NCBI GenBank assembly: GCA_964445985.1
Contig: CAYUMU010000049.1
Span: forward strand, 1 to 51,297
Reading direction: 5' to 3'
Source: CAYUMU01 sp964445985
GTDB taxonomy: Bacteria; Planctomycetota; Planctomycetia; Pirellulales; S012-138
DNA length: 51,297 bases
Shown: in pieces, positions 17,699 to 27,500 of the stretch
How positions within the stretch are numbered: position 1 is the first letter of the stretch
Layout: every line of letters begins with the position of its first letter
Position numbers and translations under genes: made by a program
The notes under the pieces: generated by a model
The model's database searches: none
Told to the model about the DNA's origin: nothing
The model's input: only the letters and a program-made list of their open reading frames with translations

Positions 17699-20143
17699 TT
17701 AGCGTTGTAGGAATAAGGGTGAAGTCGCCAGTTCTTCGATCAAGGAGACAAGGCGGTATTCGTCTTGCTTCGCGCGCGCGACGATTTCCTTGAGCGACTG
17801 GCGGTCGACAAATGTCATGCCGCGGCGCAGGGCATAGGTGGCCAGTTTCTCGGCAAAGGCGACGGCGAACCGGTCGATGTCGTTGAGCAAAACTAGCCGC
17901 AGTTCCCGGCTGTCTTCAAACGAACGTCCATCAGCCAGTTCACCGCTGGCATCGAGCTTAGGATTCTCGCCAATTCCGTCGCGGACCTCCTCCACCGTCC
18001 GCCAACGGCCGATGGCGTCGTAGTTATCGAAGGCGATGCCCAGCGGGTCGATCTTGTTGTGACAAGCGGTGCAATTGGGGTCGGAGCGGTGCAGTTCCAG
18101 CTTCTCCCGCACCGACAGCTTCTTCTGATCGGGAGCAGGCGTGCCCAGCGCAGGCACATTGGCCGGCGGCGGCAGCGGCGGCTTGCCGATGATCGATTCC
18201 AGCATCCACACGCCGCGATGCACCGGGCGATGCCTCGTGCCGTCGGAGGTGAGACTGAGCACCGAAGCCTGGGTCAGCACGCCTCCTCGATGTTGGTCAG
18301 GCTGAAGCGTTACGCGCCGCAATTGGTCTCCGCGAACCCCCGGGATTTCGTAGTGCAGCGCCAGCCTTTCGTTGAGCATGGTCCAGTCGGAGTCAATAAA
18401 CTCGCTCAAACGGCCGTTGGTTCGCAGCACCTCGCCAAAAAAGGCCACGGTCTCCGCAACCATGCTCTGTTCCAGGTTGTCGTCGTACTGGGGGTATAGC
18501 TCTCGATCGGGGGCAAACATTCCCACCTTGCGAAGTTGCAGCCATTGCCTGGGAAAGCTCTTGGCAAACGCGGCCGCTTTCGCGTCGGTCAGCATCCGCC
18601 GCACTTCGGCCAACAGCGTGGCAGGCTCTCGCAACTTCGACTGTCGAGCCAGGTTCAACAGTCGCTCGTCGGGCATCGAGCTCCACAAAAAATACGAAAG
18701 CCGCGAGGCCAATTCCCAGTCGGTCAAGTCGCTGCCGCCGCTCGTCGACCGACCTTCTTCCAGGTACAGAAAACTTTTCGCACACAACACGGCGATGAGT
18801 CCCTGCTTGACCGATTCCTCAAATGAATCGCCCAACGCCAGCGCCGTTTCCACCGGCTTGAGCAACCGCTCCACTTCATTCGCGGTTACCGGCCGCCGCC
18901 ACGCCCGCTGGGCAAAGCGAGCCAGAATTTCCCTCGCATACGCGGGGTCTTTCGTGGCCGATTCGCCCCCGAAGAAAATACGGCGATGGGCCGCCGTTGG
19001 CCAGGAATCGAGAATGGGGCCATCCCATTCCACCGAATCGATAATCAGCGTGGGCTCGATCGGATGGAAGCCATCGTCCGTCAGCTTCAATTGCCATGGC
19101 GCGCGATTGCGCATGTTGGTAAACACCGTGGCGCCGGGTCCTCGCCGGGATCGACGGGCACCCGGATCCGGTCCTGGCACCGCATTGGCAAGCCGCACGG
19201 GATAGGTTCCCGCGTTGAGATGCACGGTCGTCTCGATGGTAATCGGCTCATCTTCGGGCGCGTCCACGTCCCGTTCCAGCAGGGTCTTGTCGATGCTCGA
19301 GAGGTAAACCTTCAGTCGCGGAGGACGTCCGCCCGCGGGCCGCAGGCCACTGAGCCGCACCTTCAGTCGATATTCGCCGGGCGACTGGATCACGATCTGC
19401 CAGGTATCGGAAAGGTGGTTGTTGGGAATGAACTCGATCCGGATCTGATCCGCGATCCCCCGTGCTTCGTATTCCGCTGGCTTGCCGCCGCGCAAATCGA
19501 ACGCCGTCCAGCGGATGACTTCGCGCCGCGGCTCGGGCCTGAGCGAGAGGGCTTCGTTCAACGCAATCTCGGCCGCGTTCAGGTATTTTTCGACGTGCGC
19601 CGGAGACAGCGTTAAGACCTGGCCGATCCGTTCGAAGCCGTTCCAATCGGGATCTTCCGGCAGTCCTGTCGGCGCTTCGACATCGAACGTCACGCCTAAC
19701 AAATCGCGAATGGTGTTGGCATACTCCTCGCGCGTGAGTTTGCGGAACGAGATCTTTTCCGCAGCGGCCGACAGCCGCAGGGCCTCTGCCTCGTGAAGTT
19801 GGCCGGCAATCCACTCCGCGACTCGCGATACTTCCGCGGCCTCGGGGCGGGGTCTCGTCTTGGGAGGCATGTCGCCGGAGTTGATCCGGCTCATGATTTC
19901 TTCCCAATGGCTCAGATTGCCCGGCGACGTGTAATCCACCGCCAGATTGTCCAGCCGCAGATCGCCTTCCTGCTGCTCCGCCCCGTGGCATTGGAAGCAG
20001 TGCTGGGCCAGGAATGATTTCACGGCCTGCTGTTCACCAACGATTGCTCGCGGCGGAGCGGCGCCCAATCGGCCAGCTTGCGGGAAAAACAGCATGGCGG
20101 CGAGTGATAGGGCAGCGAACGATGGGAGCGAGGTGTTGCGCAT
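17699..20143 (-). CDS. DUF1587/1595/1592/1588/1585 multidomain cytochrome-like protein
   Basis: An 814-residue exported protein. The ATG at 20143 is preferred because it puts the signal peptide (RNTSLPSFAALSLAAMLFF) at the N-terminus; 20191 is the upstream alternative. Order: a haem motif CFQCHG near residue 50, DUF1587 (KLTREEYANTIRDLLGV), a carbohydrate-binding-like region, DUF1595 (ARFAQRAWRRPVTANEVERL), DUF1592 (ASRLSYFLWSSMPDERLL), DUF1588 (GVLTQASVLSLTSDGTRHRP) and DUF1585 at the end (FAVAFAEKLATYALRRGM). This is the usual planctomycete set. The C-type haem near the N-terminus suggests electron transfer outside the cytoplasm. It is the first gene of a two-gene operon with the DUF1552 gene. 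Confidence 0.92.
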   Translation of the reverse strand: MRNTSLPSFAALSLAAMLFFPQAGRLGAAPPRAIVGEQQAVKSFLAQHCFQCHGAEQQEGDLRLDNLAVDYTSPGNLSHWEEIMSRINSGDMPPKTRPRPEAAEVSRVAEWIAGQLHEAEALRLSAAAEKISFRKLTREEYANTIRDLLGVTFDVEAPTGLPEDPDWNGFERIGQVLTLSPAHVEKYLNAAEIALNEALSLRPEPRREVIRWTAFDLRGGKPAEYEARGIADQIRIEFIPNNHLSDTWQIVIQSPGEYRLKVRLSGLRPAGGRPPRLKVYLSSIDKTLLERDVDAPEDEPITIETTVHLNAGTYPVRLANAVPGPDPGARRSRRGPGATVFTNMRNRAPWQLKLTDDGFHPIEPTLIIDSVEWDGPILDSWPTAAHRRIFFGGESATKDPAYAREILARFAQRAWRRPVTANEVERLLKPVETALALGDSFEESVKQGLIAVLCAKSFLYLEEGRSTSGGSDLTDWELASRLSYFLWSSMPDERLLNLARQSKLREPATLLAEVRRMLTDAKAAAFAKSFPRQWLQLRKVGMFAPDRELYPQYDDNLEQSMVAETVAFFGEVLRTNGRLSEFIDSDWTMLNERLALHYEIPGVRGDQLRRVTLQPDQHRGGVLTQASVLSLTSDGTRHRPVHRGVWMLESIIGKPPLPPPANVPALGTPAPDQKKLSVREKLELHRSDPNCTACHNKIDPLGIAFDNYDAIGRWRTVEEVRDGIGENPKLDASGELADGRSFEDSRELRLVLLNDIDRFAVAFAEKLATYALRRGMTFVDRQSLKEIVARAKQDEYRLVSLIEELATSPLFLQR

Positions 20144-20329
20144 GCGAATGCAATGCCTGGCCAGGTTGGATGGAGCGTGCGGCGAAGGCATTTATCGTCG
20201 CAGACGGCACACCATCAAACAAGCAAGTTTGCCCGGTTGCTGGAGGAAACGCATCGCCGATGGAGCGTGCCCAAGGCGAGTAACCTGGCTGCCCCACGTT
20301 GGGCATCCCGTTCCGATAAGCTGCCCGTT

Positions 20330-20959
20330 CTAGGATGTTTTACGTTTGGCTTTCTTGACCGCCTTGCCAGTGGTTGGCTTGGCTGCCTTAGCCACTTTGG
20401 CTGTCTTAGCAGGCGCCGCCTTCTTCGCCGGCTTCGCTTGTTTCGGCAGCTCAGCCTGCTTTGCCGCCCCCGCGGCCTTGCCGGGCTCTTTCGTCTTGCC
20501 AACGCGATAGGCCGCGCGCGAAGATTCGTAGTGTTCGATGTATTGGCGGGCGGTCACGCGGCGAAAGACTTCGGCGATCAAGTCCAGGGAAAGGTCTTCC
20601 AGCTTCTTAAACCGCACGCAACATTTGCCCATATCTAGCTTTTTGCCGGCCGCCGTCCAGGCCTCGCGAAACCAGGCGCCGTGCTCCCCGTCGCCATGGC
20701 AGGTCATCAAGTACAGCGAGAGATGATTCTTTTGCGAGGCCAACCCGGCCATGGGGAGCGGCTGTTTGGGGTCGCAGTGGTAACCTGCCGGGTACACTCG
20801 GTGCGGCACATAATAGCCAATCATGCCGTATTGCATGCCTTCTTCGAGCTCGGCATCCAGATTATCGACAATAATCCGCCGCACCGCCTGAACAATTTGC
20901 CGACGGTTCGCGGGCAATTCTGCTAAGTAGTCGGCAACCGTGGTGGCCTGGCTTTGCAT
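20330..20959 (-). CDS. DUF1801 domain protein with a lysine/alanine-rich tail
   Basis: A 209-residue protein. Residues 1-150 are a DUF1801 (YdhG-like) domain: ADYLAELPANRRQIVQAVRR, EEGMQYGMIGYYVP and HLSLYLMTCHGD. From about residue 150 the protein turns into a Lys/Ala/Pro tail with repeating KPAKKAAPAKTAKVAKAAK, of the kind found in histone H1-like bacterial proteins. The start at 20959 is preceded by AAGGCG; an in-frame ATG at 20995 is possible. The DUF1801 fold is small and of unknown role; the tail suggests DNA or polyanion binding. Confidence 0.82.
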   Translation of the reverse strand: MQSQATTVADYLAELPANRRQIVQAVRRIIVDNLDAELEEGMQYGMIGYYVPHRVYPAGYHCDPKQPLPMAGLASQKNHLSLYLMTCHGDGEHGAWFREAWTAAGKKLDMGKCCVRFKKLEDLSLDLIAEVFRRVTARQYIEHYESSRAAYRVGKTKEPGKAAGAAKQAELPKQAKPAKKAAPAKTAKVAKAAKPTTGKAVKKAKRKTS

Positions 20960-21042
20960 GGGCGTATCGCCTTGATGAAGACCTGGGGAATCCATGCCAG
21001 TTCCACGCGGTTTGAGCGCGCCGGCTCTGGAAACACGCTGCC

Positions 21043-21432
21043 TTATTCTTCCAAGCCCACCGCGGTGGCCATGGCCGTGGCGTGCGAACGGCAATGGGAA
21101 ATGCTGATCAGCACCTCGCTAACGCCCAGCGCGTCGGCCACTTCGCGGGCTCCGCCGCAAAGCAGCACCGATGGCCGGCCATGCGGGTTGCCGCGAATCT
21201 CCATGTCGCGCCAACTAATGCCTTTTCGCCAGCCGGTGCCGATGGCCTTCAGAATGGCTTCTTTGGCGGCCCAACGCCCGGCAAAGTGCTGCGTCGCCGC
21301 CTTACGGCTTTGGCAGTACTCAATCTCGTAGGGAGTATACACACGGTTTACGAATAGTTCGCCATGCCGATCGATCATTTGGGCGATTCGCAAACACTCA
21401 ATGATATCTGTCCCGATCCCAATGATGTTCAA
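21043..21432 (-). CDS. acpS: Holo-[acyl-carrier-protein] synthase
   Basis: A 129-residue enzyme that transfers 4'-phosphopantetheine from CoA to acyl carrier protein in the cytoplasm. The start is a TTG at 21432: it is preceded by AAAGGA at good spacing and leads directly into the conserved IIGIGTDIIE, whereas the open frame upstream to 21543 is not AcpS-like. The magnesium-binding Asp of GTD and the Glu of GRWAAKEAILKAIGTG are present, as is the C-terminal VLISISHCRSHATAMA. Length matches the family. It is likely an independent housekeeping gene between the DUF1801 gene and the VgrG cassette. Confidence 0.92.
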   Translation of the reverse strand: MNIIGIGTDIIECLRIAQMIDRHGELFVNRVYTPYEIEYCQSRKAATQHFAGRWAAKEAILKAIGTGWRKGISWRDMEIRGNPHGRPSVLLCGGAREVADALGVSEVLISISHCRSHATAMATAVGLEE

Positions 21433-21555
21433 CGCTGGTCCTTTCAGAATCTTCCCGGTAGGGTCGGCAAAGCGTTCATCGTACCGCGAAGCGGGCCTGT
21501 CGGGCGAGGGGGACTTGCCCTGGGGCTTGCTCTGGCAAGGCAACTCCGCGGCGAC

Positions 21556-22233
21556 TCAGCTCACCCGCAATTGCCAGCCGCGATCACACCACGGACAGAA
21601 TGCCCCGGCAACGGCCAACAACAACGGACGAAGCAGGGGAAGCGGAAACCGCTTTCCGCAGCCCTGGCACCCCAGTGCGGTCCAGGGCGTGACGGCCGGC
21701 AATCCTTCGGCGGCGGGAGACGGAGACGCCACGACAAAGCCATGCCCCGCGATCTCGCTGCCGGCGGGGCCAGGCTGCCAGTTGCGAAGAAACGACTCCC
21801 GGTCCAGTCTTTGATGGGGACCATGCTGAGGGTCGTGAAGCATCAGACCTTCGCAATCGATCCCCGCCAGCACGGCAAAGTGCCCTAGGGGAGAATCGCC
21901 ACTCACCCGGTAGTTAACGATGCTGGGTAAGTTGGCCTCGTGCGCCGCAGTCAACGCTTGCCAGGGTTGGCTGGCTTGAAACGCGGCCGCGGGGATGCCG
22001 GCGTGACAAAGATCGGCAGCCAGCCGATGGCAGCGAGCGTAGCGACCTCCCCGCTCATCGGATGTGGAAACTCGGTCCCAAATCAACTGGCACAGCGTCG
22101 CGTCGTCCAACTGAGAAGCCGGATTCCACCGACGGTACAGCATGGCCAAGGCGGCCGCGCCACACATGCGGTCGCGCGAATGAGCCGGCTGCCTCACGAA
22201 TGGAATTTCAGCGGGTAAGGGACTGGCAAGCAT
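21556..22233 (-). CDS. C39-like cysteine peptidase with a C-terminal zinc ribbon
   Basis: A 225-residue protein. The papain-like C39 core is visible: Gln15, the nucleophile Cys24 in DRMCGAAALAMLYR, His118 in PLGHFAVLAGID and Asp134 in MLHDPQHG. The C-terminal 40 residues hold CxxC pairs at 189/192 and 213/216 around a hydrophobic stretch, a probable zinc ribbon. There is no signal peptide or obvious membrane anchor. C39 enzymes usually cleave leader peptides at double-glycine sites; no such leader is apparent in the neighbours. It is the last gene of the minus-strand run that starts with VgrG, 9 bases after the preceding gene, so a role in maturing or delivering a cassette protein, or as a toxic effector, is possible. 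Confidence 0.72.
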   Translation of the reverse strand: MLASPLPAEIPFVRQPAHSRDRMCGAAALAMLYRRWNPASQLDDATLCQLIWDRVSTSDERGGRYARCHRLAADLCHAGIPAAAFQASQPWQALTAAHEANLPSIVNYRVSGDSPLGHFAVLAGIDCEGLMLHDPQHGPHQRLDRESFLRNWQPGPAGSEIAGHGFVVASPSPAAEGLPAVTPWTALGCQGCGKRFPLPLLRPLLLAVAGAFCPWCDRGWQLRVS

Positions 22234-22242
22234 CGACCCGGC

Positions 22243-22701
22243 TCAATTCTTATCCCAGCTTTCCCAATCCCAGTCTTCCCAAACCTCGCGCAAGGCCGGG
22301 TTGACATCCACCGGATCGGGCTTGCCGAAGCGGCTGAGCAACTCCTCGCGAAGCTTGGGACCTAACTGGGGATCGACCGGCGCCAGTTCGGGGAGCTTGA
22401 GTCCCCCCTTGGGTATCTTGGGCTTGGCCGCGGAGGCCGCCGCAAAGTCGGCTTTCATGGCCGCCAACTTTACCTGGTGTTCTTTCAATTGCCTGATCGC
22501 GGTTTCTTTCCGCGCGGCCAACTCGGCCTTGGCTTGAGGATAAACCGTCAGCGCGGCCTCGAACCGATTGTCCATGGCGCTGGTCGCGTCTACCAACTGC
22601 TGCTTCAGAGGACTGTCTTTCGTCGTCTCGATTACTTTGCCTACCATGGCGCGAAACTGGCGAAAATCGCCGCAAAACTCAGCAAATGTTGGAGCAGGCA
22701 T
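22243..22701 (-). CDS. Small helical protein of the VgrG cassette
   Basis: A 152-residue protein without recognised domains. Residues 1-95 are predicted helix and coiled coil (FEAALTVYPQAKAELAARKE, IRQLKEHQVKLAAMKADFAA). A proline-rich linker follows, and the C-terminus is acidic and aromatic (VWEDWDWESWDKN). It lies between the second paralogous gene (85 bases) and the C39-like gene (9 bases). Coiled-coil proteins with acidic aromatic tails often act as adaptors; here that is only a guess. Confidence 0.6.
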   Translation of the reverse strand: MPAPTFAEFCGDFRQFRAMVGKVIETTKDSPLKQQLVDATSAMDNRFEAALTVYPQAKAELAARKETAIRQLKEHQVKLAAMKADFAAASAAKPKIPKGGLKLPELAPVDPQLGPKLREELLSRFGKPDPVDVNPALREVWEDWDWESWDKN

Positions 22702-22786
22702 AACGATCTACCATGGGAATGAATGAATCAAAGTGGTTTGCGCTGGCCCCTGTCTTGGGGGGCCATCCTGCTTTTCGTGGCAGGTC

Positions 22787-23377
22787 TTATGAGGCGACTT
22801 CGCTCAGCAGCCAATGCGCCGGTTGCGCGGCCACTTCCAGCCCGAGCCTGGCAAAGTGCTGAAACAACTCATCGCGACGATTGGCCGGTTCGCGCAGGAC
22901 CGCCAGATTGAGCGCCGCCGCGATCACCTGCATTGACAGGTCTCTCGGCGGGGCAACCTCCGGCAGATCGGGGGCCGACATGCTGCCCGACGTCCAAAAC
23001 GTGGCCAGGGCCAAGGCGCCCACAGGATGCTTGGCGCTCAGGCTCTTGCCGCCGATCTCCGCCCGGCGGCGGTTCGCTTCGGTCGGATCTTCCACCCAGG
23101 CCACGATCGAGCCGAGGGTGGCATCGATCTCGGGCGCCGGCGCAGGGCGATAAATGTCCCAGAGAGACAGGCAGCCCCACCAGATGGCTTGGCGCGGCGG
23201 CAGCCAACAGGCGATGAACTCGACAGCTTCATCGGCCAGTCCGCGATTCACCAGCAGTGTTACCAACTTGGCCGGACTTGCTTCGGTGGCGGCCAGTTTT
23301 TCGACATCGGGGCTGGCCTCGTAGCGCGCGAGAACTTCGCTCGACTTGGCCGCCGGCCTGGGTTCAGCCGTGCTCAT
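22787..23377 (-). CDS. Tryptophan-motif protein, second paralogue (DUF6931-like)
   Basis: A 196-residue protein without signal peptide. It shares with the gene upstream the motifs IWWGCLSLW, SGSMSAPDLPEVAPP and QVIAAALNLAVLRE, so the two are paralogues. I believe this is the family named DUF6931, but I cannot check this. The ATG overlaps the stop of the upstream paralogue by four bases (23374-23377), a sign of translational coupling. The position in a VgrG/PAAR cassette suggests an adaptor, chaperone or structural role in loading or attaching the spike. Confidence 0.68.
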   Translation of the reverse strand: MSTAEPRPAAKSSEVLARYEASPDVEKLAATEASPAKLVTLLVNRGLADEAVEFIACWLPPRQAIWWGCLSLWDIYRPAPAPEIDATLGSIVAWVEDPTEANRRRAEIGGKSLSAKHPVGALALATFWTSGSMSAPDLPEVAPPRDLSMQVIAAALNLAVLREPANRRDELFQHFARLGLEVAAQPAHWLLSEVAS

Positions 23378-24108
23378 TGCAACACCTCGTTAGCCGCCGC
23401 GGCATGTAAGTGGGGAGCGTGTTCGTGTAGTGATGGATGTGCGGAATGAGGGCGGGGCGCGCCGGTTTGGCCGGTATGCAGCACCTGCAACCGCTCCATC
23501 AGCCGCGCGCTATTCACATGGGTTCTTGGCCGCTCGGGGCGATCGGCCAACGTGCCCGAGGGTGTCCACAAATTGCGGCCTGCCGCGATCTCGAGGCCCA
23601 GGGCCAGAAACTGGCGATAACGCGAGAGATAATGAACGGCATCTCGCTCCACGGCGGCCAGTTGGATGGTCCCCCCAATCACTTGGGCGGCCAACGCGGG
23701 GGGCGGATCGACATGGGGCAGGTCAGGCGCCGACATGCTTCCGCCGCTCCAGAAAACAGCCATGGCCAGCGCGCCGGGCGAAACTCCCAACCCAAGCACG
23801 CGGCCAAAATGTTCGCAGGCGCGGCGGTTGGTTTCGCTGGGAAGCACGATCCAGCGTTGCACCGCTTCAATCGCCAACAACAGCCGATCGTCGGAGGCGT
23901 TTCGTTTCGATTCCCAAACACACAAGCAACCCCACCAGGCCGCGGCACGCACGGGCAACAAGTGCGGCAATACGCGCAAGGCGTCTCGGCACAACCCGCC
24001 ATCGCGCAAGGCCAGCACAAAGCCGCTGGGCGAGTTTTGACTGGCCAGCAGTTCTTGGGCCCGTTCGCTCAGTTCAATCTGGTGCAAGTTCTGAAAGGTG
24101 TCGTTCAT
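23374..24108 (-). CDS. Tryptophan-motif protein, first paralogue (DUF6931-like)
   Basis: A 244-residue cytoplasmic-looking protein. Motifs shared with the next gene are AAWWGCLCVWES, SGGSMSAPDLPHVDPP and QVIGGTIQLAAVERD. Compared with its partner it carries about 45 extra C-terminal residues rich in His and Pro (HSAHPSLHEHAPHLHAA). The ATG at 24108 is preceded by AGGCGA; a TTG at 24129 is a weaker choice. The stop overlaps the next start. Tandem duplication followed by divergence is the simplest origin. Function unknown; the fixed place next to PAAR and VgrG points to spike assembly. Confidence 0.7.
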   Translation of the reverse strand: MNDTFQNLHQIELSERAQELLASQNSPSGFVLALRDGGLCRDALRVLPHLLPVRAAAWWGCLCVWESKRNASDDRLLLAIEAVQRWIVLPSETNRRACEHFGRVLGLGVSPGALAMAVFWSGGSMSAPDLPHVDPPPALAAQVIGGTIQLAAVERDAVHYLSRYRQFLALGLEIAAGRNLWTPSGTLADRPERPRTHVNSARLMERLQVLHTGQTGAPRPHSAHPSLHEHAPHLHAAAANEVLQ

Positions 24109-24205
24109 GGGTTCGCCTGTCGTCGCCAAAAGGAAGACTGTGTCGTTGGCTGATTTTGCGCTGTCAGATTCTGATGTTTCTTTTCGCAGTCATATATCGT
24201 GAGAA

Positions 24206-24505
24206 CTAGCCCACCAACACGGTGGGCGCTCCGAGCACGATCGTTCCACCGTGAGCACAGCTATCGCCCATCCGAGCCGAGGGCTTATTGCTGATGAGCA
24301 CCGTAGGGCACCCCGCCGCCACGGTGTCGGGAGGGCCAACGCAGGTTGCCATATCTCCAACCACCGAAGCCACCAGGTTGCAGATCAACACCGTGGGCGC
24401 GCCAGGGCCGGTAATCGGACCGCCCACGTGCGGAATCGGTGGCAGCCCGGGCGTGACCATCGGGCATACGTGCATGTTGGTAAGGCAAGCGGCGGGTTGG
24501 CCCAT
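24206..24505 (-). CDS. PAAR-domain spike tip protein
   Basis: A 99-residue PAAR-repeat protein that should form the sharp tip sitting on the VgrG trimer. The repeat signature is visible in MHVCPM, IPHVGGPITGPGAPTVLI, CVGPPDTVAAGCPTVLI and SCAHGGTIVLGAPTVLVG. Histidines and cysteines able to hold the apical metal ion are present. It has no fused effector domain; its length is that of a bare PAAR protein. It begins 46 bases after the VgrG stop, so the two are almost certainly co-transcribed. Confidence 0.9.
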   Translation of the reverse strand: MGQPAACLTNMHVCPMVTPGLPPIPHVGGPITGPGAPTVLICNLVASVVGDMATCVGPPDTVAAGCPTVLISNKPSARMGDSCAHGGTIVLGAPTVLVG

Positions 24506-24551
24506 CTTGATTGTGCTCCCAATGTTGTGCGGGCGACCGACTTGGCCGGCA

Positions 24552-27500
24552 TCATGCCCCGATATTGACCATGGCGCCCTGCACCTTGACGGTTCCCGTT
24601 CCCTTGTCGGTCACGGCCGTACCTTGATGCGTGGAACTGAGCGTGGAGCCGCTACCGTAAGTATTGGTGGCGCCGTCGATCGTGATCCCCTGGGCATTGA
24701 TCGTGATTTTGGAGGGTCCACACTCCAGCGTGATGGAATCGACCGCCAGGGTAACTTTGGCGATGCCCACGCTGAGGCCGATGCCAGTCTCGGTGAGCTC
24801 GACCAGCGAGCCGGCTGCCGGTGGCACGCCGGTGGAAATATTGATGCTCGGGGGGAGCTGCTTCATGGTGATCTGCGGGCTGACACCTGGCAGCCCTTGT
24901 CGAATATGCACGAAGCTTTCGGGACCCGTGTTCGAGTTCACCACGCACACGCTGCCGGCGGTGGGCGAGGTGGAGACTTTGACGAACGACGGCTGCGCCA
25001 TGCCGGCCTGCATTTGCACGGCCTTGCTGCCTTGCAAATTGACCAGGCCGTTGTTGGCGGCGGCGCCGCCGCCCTGGGCGGTAATGCTGGTTACGGATGG
25101 GCCACCCTGGTGGCCTTCGGACTGGATGCAGATATCGCCGACGGCTCGCCGCGTGTAGTTTCCCTCGGCAATCAGATTGTTCTCGGCCAAGATTTGATCG
25201 GGGGCGACATTGTTGGGCAGCACCGCGTCCATGCCAGAGAGCACGGTTCGCTCGGCATAGTCCACCACAATGCTGAAGGCATCGGTGCCGCAAGAGGACT
25301 GCAGCGCCAACCCCGCGGCCTGGGCCGAAAGGTTCGTGGCCTTCGACGCCTGATTTGCCGCGTGGGAGATCTCGGCGTTTTCCTTTTCGATCTCTTCGAG
25401 TAGCGCCTGGCACTTGCCGCTCAAAAATGTTGACAGCCAGGTAGCCCAGCTCGGGTAGTCCTCGGAGTTCGTGGAGTGTTTCACCTGGGCCGTGATCGCC
25501 ACCACCAGATCGCCGACCAGGGCCGTGGCGGTCGTCAAACCGGCCATCACAGCCGCGGGAATATTGAGATATTTTGGATTCGTGGGGTTCTTGGCAAAAC
25601 TGGGGGCTTCAAAAGCATAGAGTTTGCCGCGGCGCACATTCAACACGGAATAGTATTGCAGGTTGCTGGTGGGGCCAATCACCATGCTGTTGGCGCCGCC
25701 CAGACCGCTCAGCACGGCCGCGGCGATGCCGCCCTTGAATCCGGGGAGCAAGCCCCAGAGTAGTGCTTCGGGGTCGAAGCAGAATCGATTGTCGGACCCT
25801 AGCATGATATGCGCGGTGCGGTCGCCCCCCACGGTGACATTCACCTGAGCGCCGAGTTGATACTTTTGCGAACCTGGCAGGATCGACTTCCAGAATTCCG
25901 CGTATTTGCTATGCGGCGCGAAGAGCTCACCCGGCGCCGAGAACCAATCGATCACGCCACCGCCGCCGCCACTGGAGGGCGCGAGGGCCGCGCGAAGATT
26001 GCCGGCTTCCCCGAGCACGTCGCCCGGTTGGGCGATCTGAATGATCGGTTCCGAGGGCAACGGTTTCAGATCGCTCGAAAGCAATTGCCGTTCGACATGG
26101 CTCGGATCAATGTACGCTGGCTCCTCGGCCGTTCCACCGCCTCCGCCCAGACCCATTGGCAAAATGCCCACGACTTGGATCTCTGGCCCGTTGGTGCGAT
26201 GGAAATTCATCGTTTCGCTGGTGATGCACTCGTGCGTTTCTGAATGCATATGAACGTGTTCGTTGCCGACAGTGTCATAAAATACAAGCATATTAAACTG
26301 GCTGCTGGGGTCGCCCCCGATGGTGCACGACTTGAAGCCGCAGGCCGCCGAGTTCTGAGGCATTTCAAAGGGTGGCATGTTCTGGGCGTTGTAGACGCTT
26401 CCCACCACCACCGGTCGATCCGGGTCTCCTTCCAGAAAGCCCACCAGCACTTCCTGGCCGATACGCGGCCAAAAGAAGGCTCCCCAGCCTTGGCCAGCCC
26501 ACACCTGGGAAACGCGCAACCAGCACGAACTGCCGCTATTGTTTTGCCCCTCGCGGTCCCAATGGAATTGCACTTTCACGCGGCCATAAATATCAAGGAA
26601 CATTTGGTCGCCCGATGGCCCAACAATGGTCGCCGTTTGCAAACCATGCACGCGCGGCCGCGGCGTGACGCGCTGGGGGCGAAACGGCAATGCCTCGGGC
26701 AGGCACGCAAACTGGTTGAGGTACTTGAAGCCCGCGCCGCCGTCGGCCGCGCGATAGTTCGATGGCAACTCCGCATGATGGCTGACCTCGGTCAACAAAT
26801 AGTTGCCGTCGGCATGGGGGTGCCGCTCCAAGGTGAACTTGCAACCAGGGATGAGCGTGGCGCAGTTGCTCTGGCCTGTGAGGCGAATTGCCGCTGCCGC
26901 CTCGGCCTCGATTCGCACTTTGGCGGTGGCCACGTTGTCGGTGTACAGGTTTTGCAGGTCGGCAGGCCGCGGCGCGCCGCCTGGGTCAATCCCGTCGTAT
27001 CGCTGGGAGTAGCGACCGGGGAATTCATACACTTCCAGTTCAGCGTCGGCGCCTGGCAGTTGATGCGTCACTTGACCGACTTGCACGGTCTTCTGAATGG
27101 CTTCTTGAGCCTCCAGGTTTTTGCCGGGCAACTCAAAAGTGTGATCCCAAAGCGTGCATTGGCTGGAGCGAATTTCTTGACGCTTGCGCCAGTTGAACAC
27201 GCACGCGCTGTCGCGCAGGCCGCCCCCCAGGGCGTCGTAAATCATGGTGCTGGGCTCGGCCACATTCCGCAATTGGAAGGGCCCATCGGTGAGCACCAGC
27301 GTGTGCCCGTCTTGCTCATGGCGGAAGTAATAGAAGATGCCCTCTTCCTCCATCAGCCGGCAGGCAAAAGCAAAATCCGTCTCTTGGAATTGCACGCAAT
27401 AGTTTCGCGGCTGATAGGTGGCAGACAGTTCCTGCGTGGTTTGCATGCCTTGAAAAACCGTCGCGAGAATCTCAGGCACGCTCTTCTGCTGGAAAATCCG

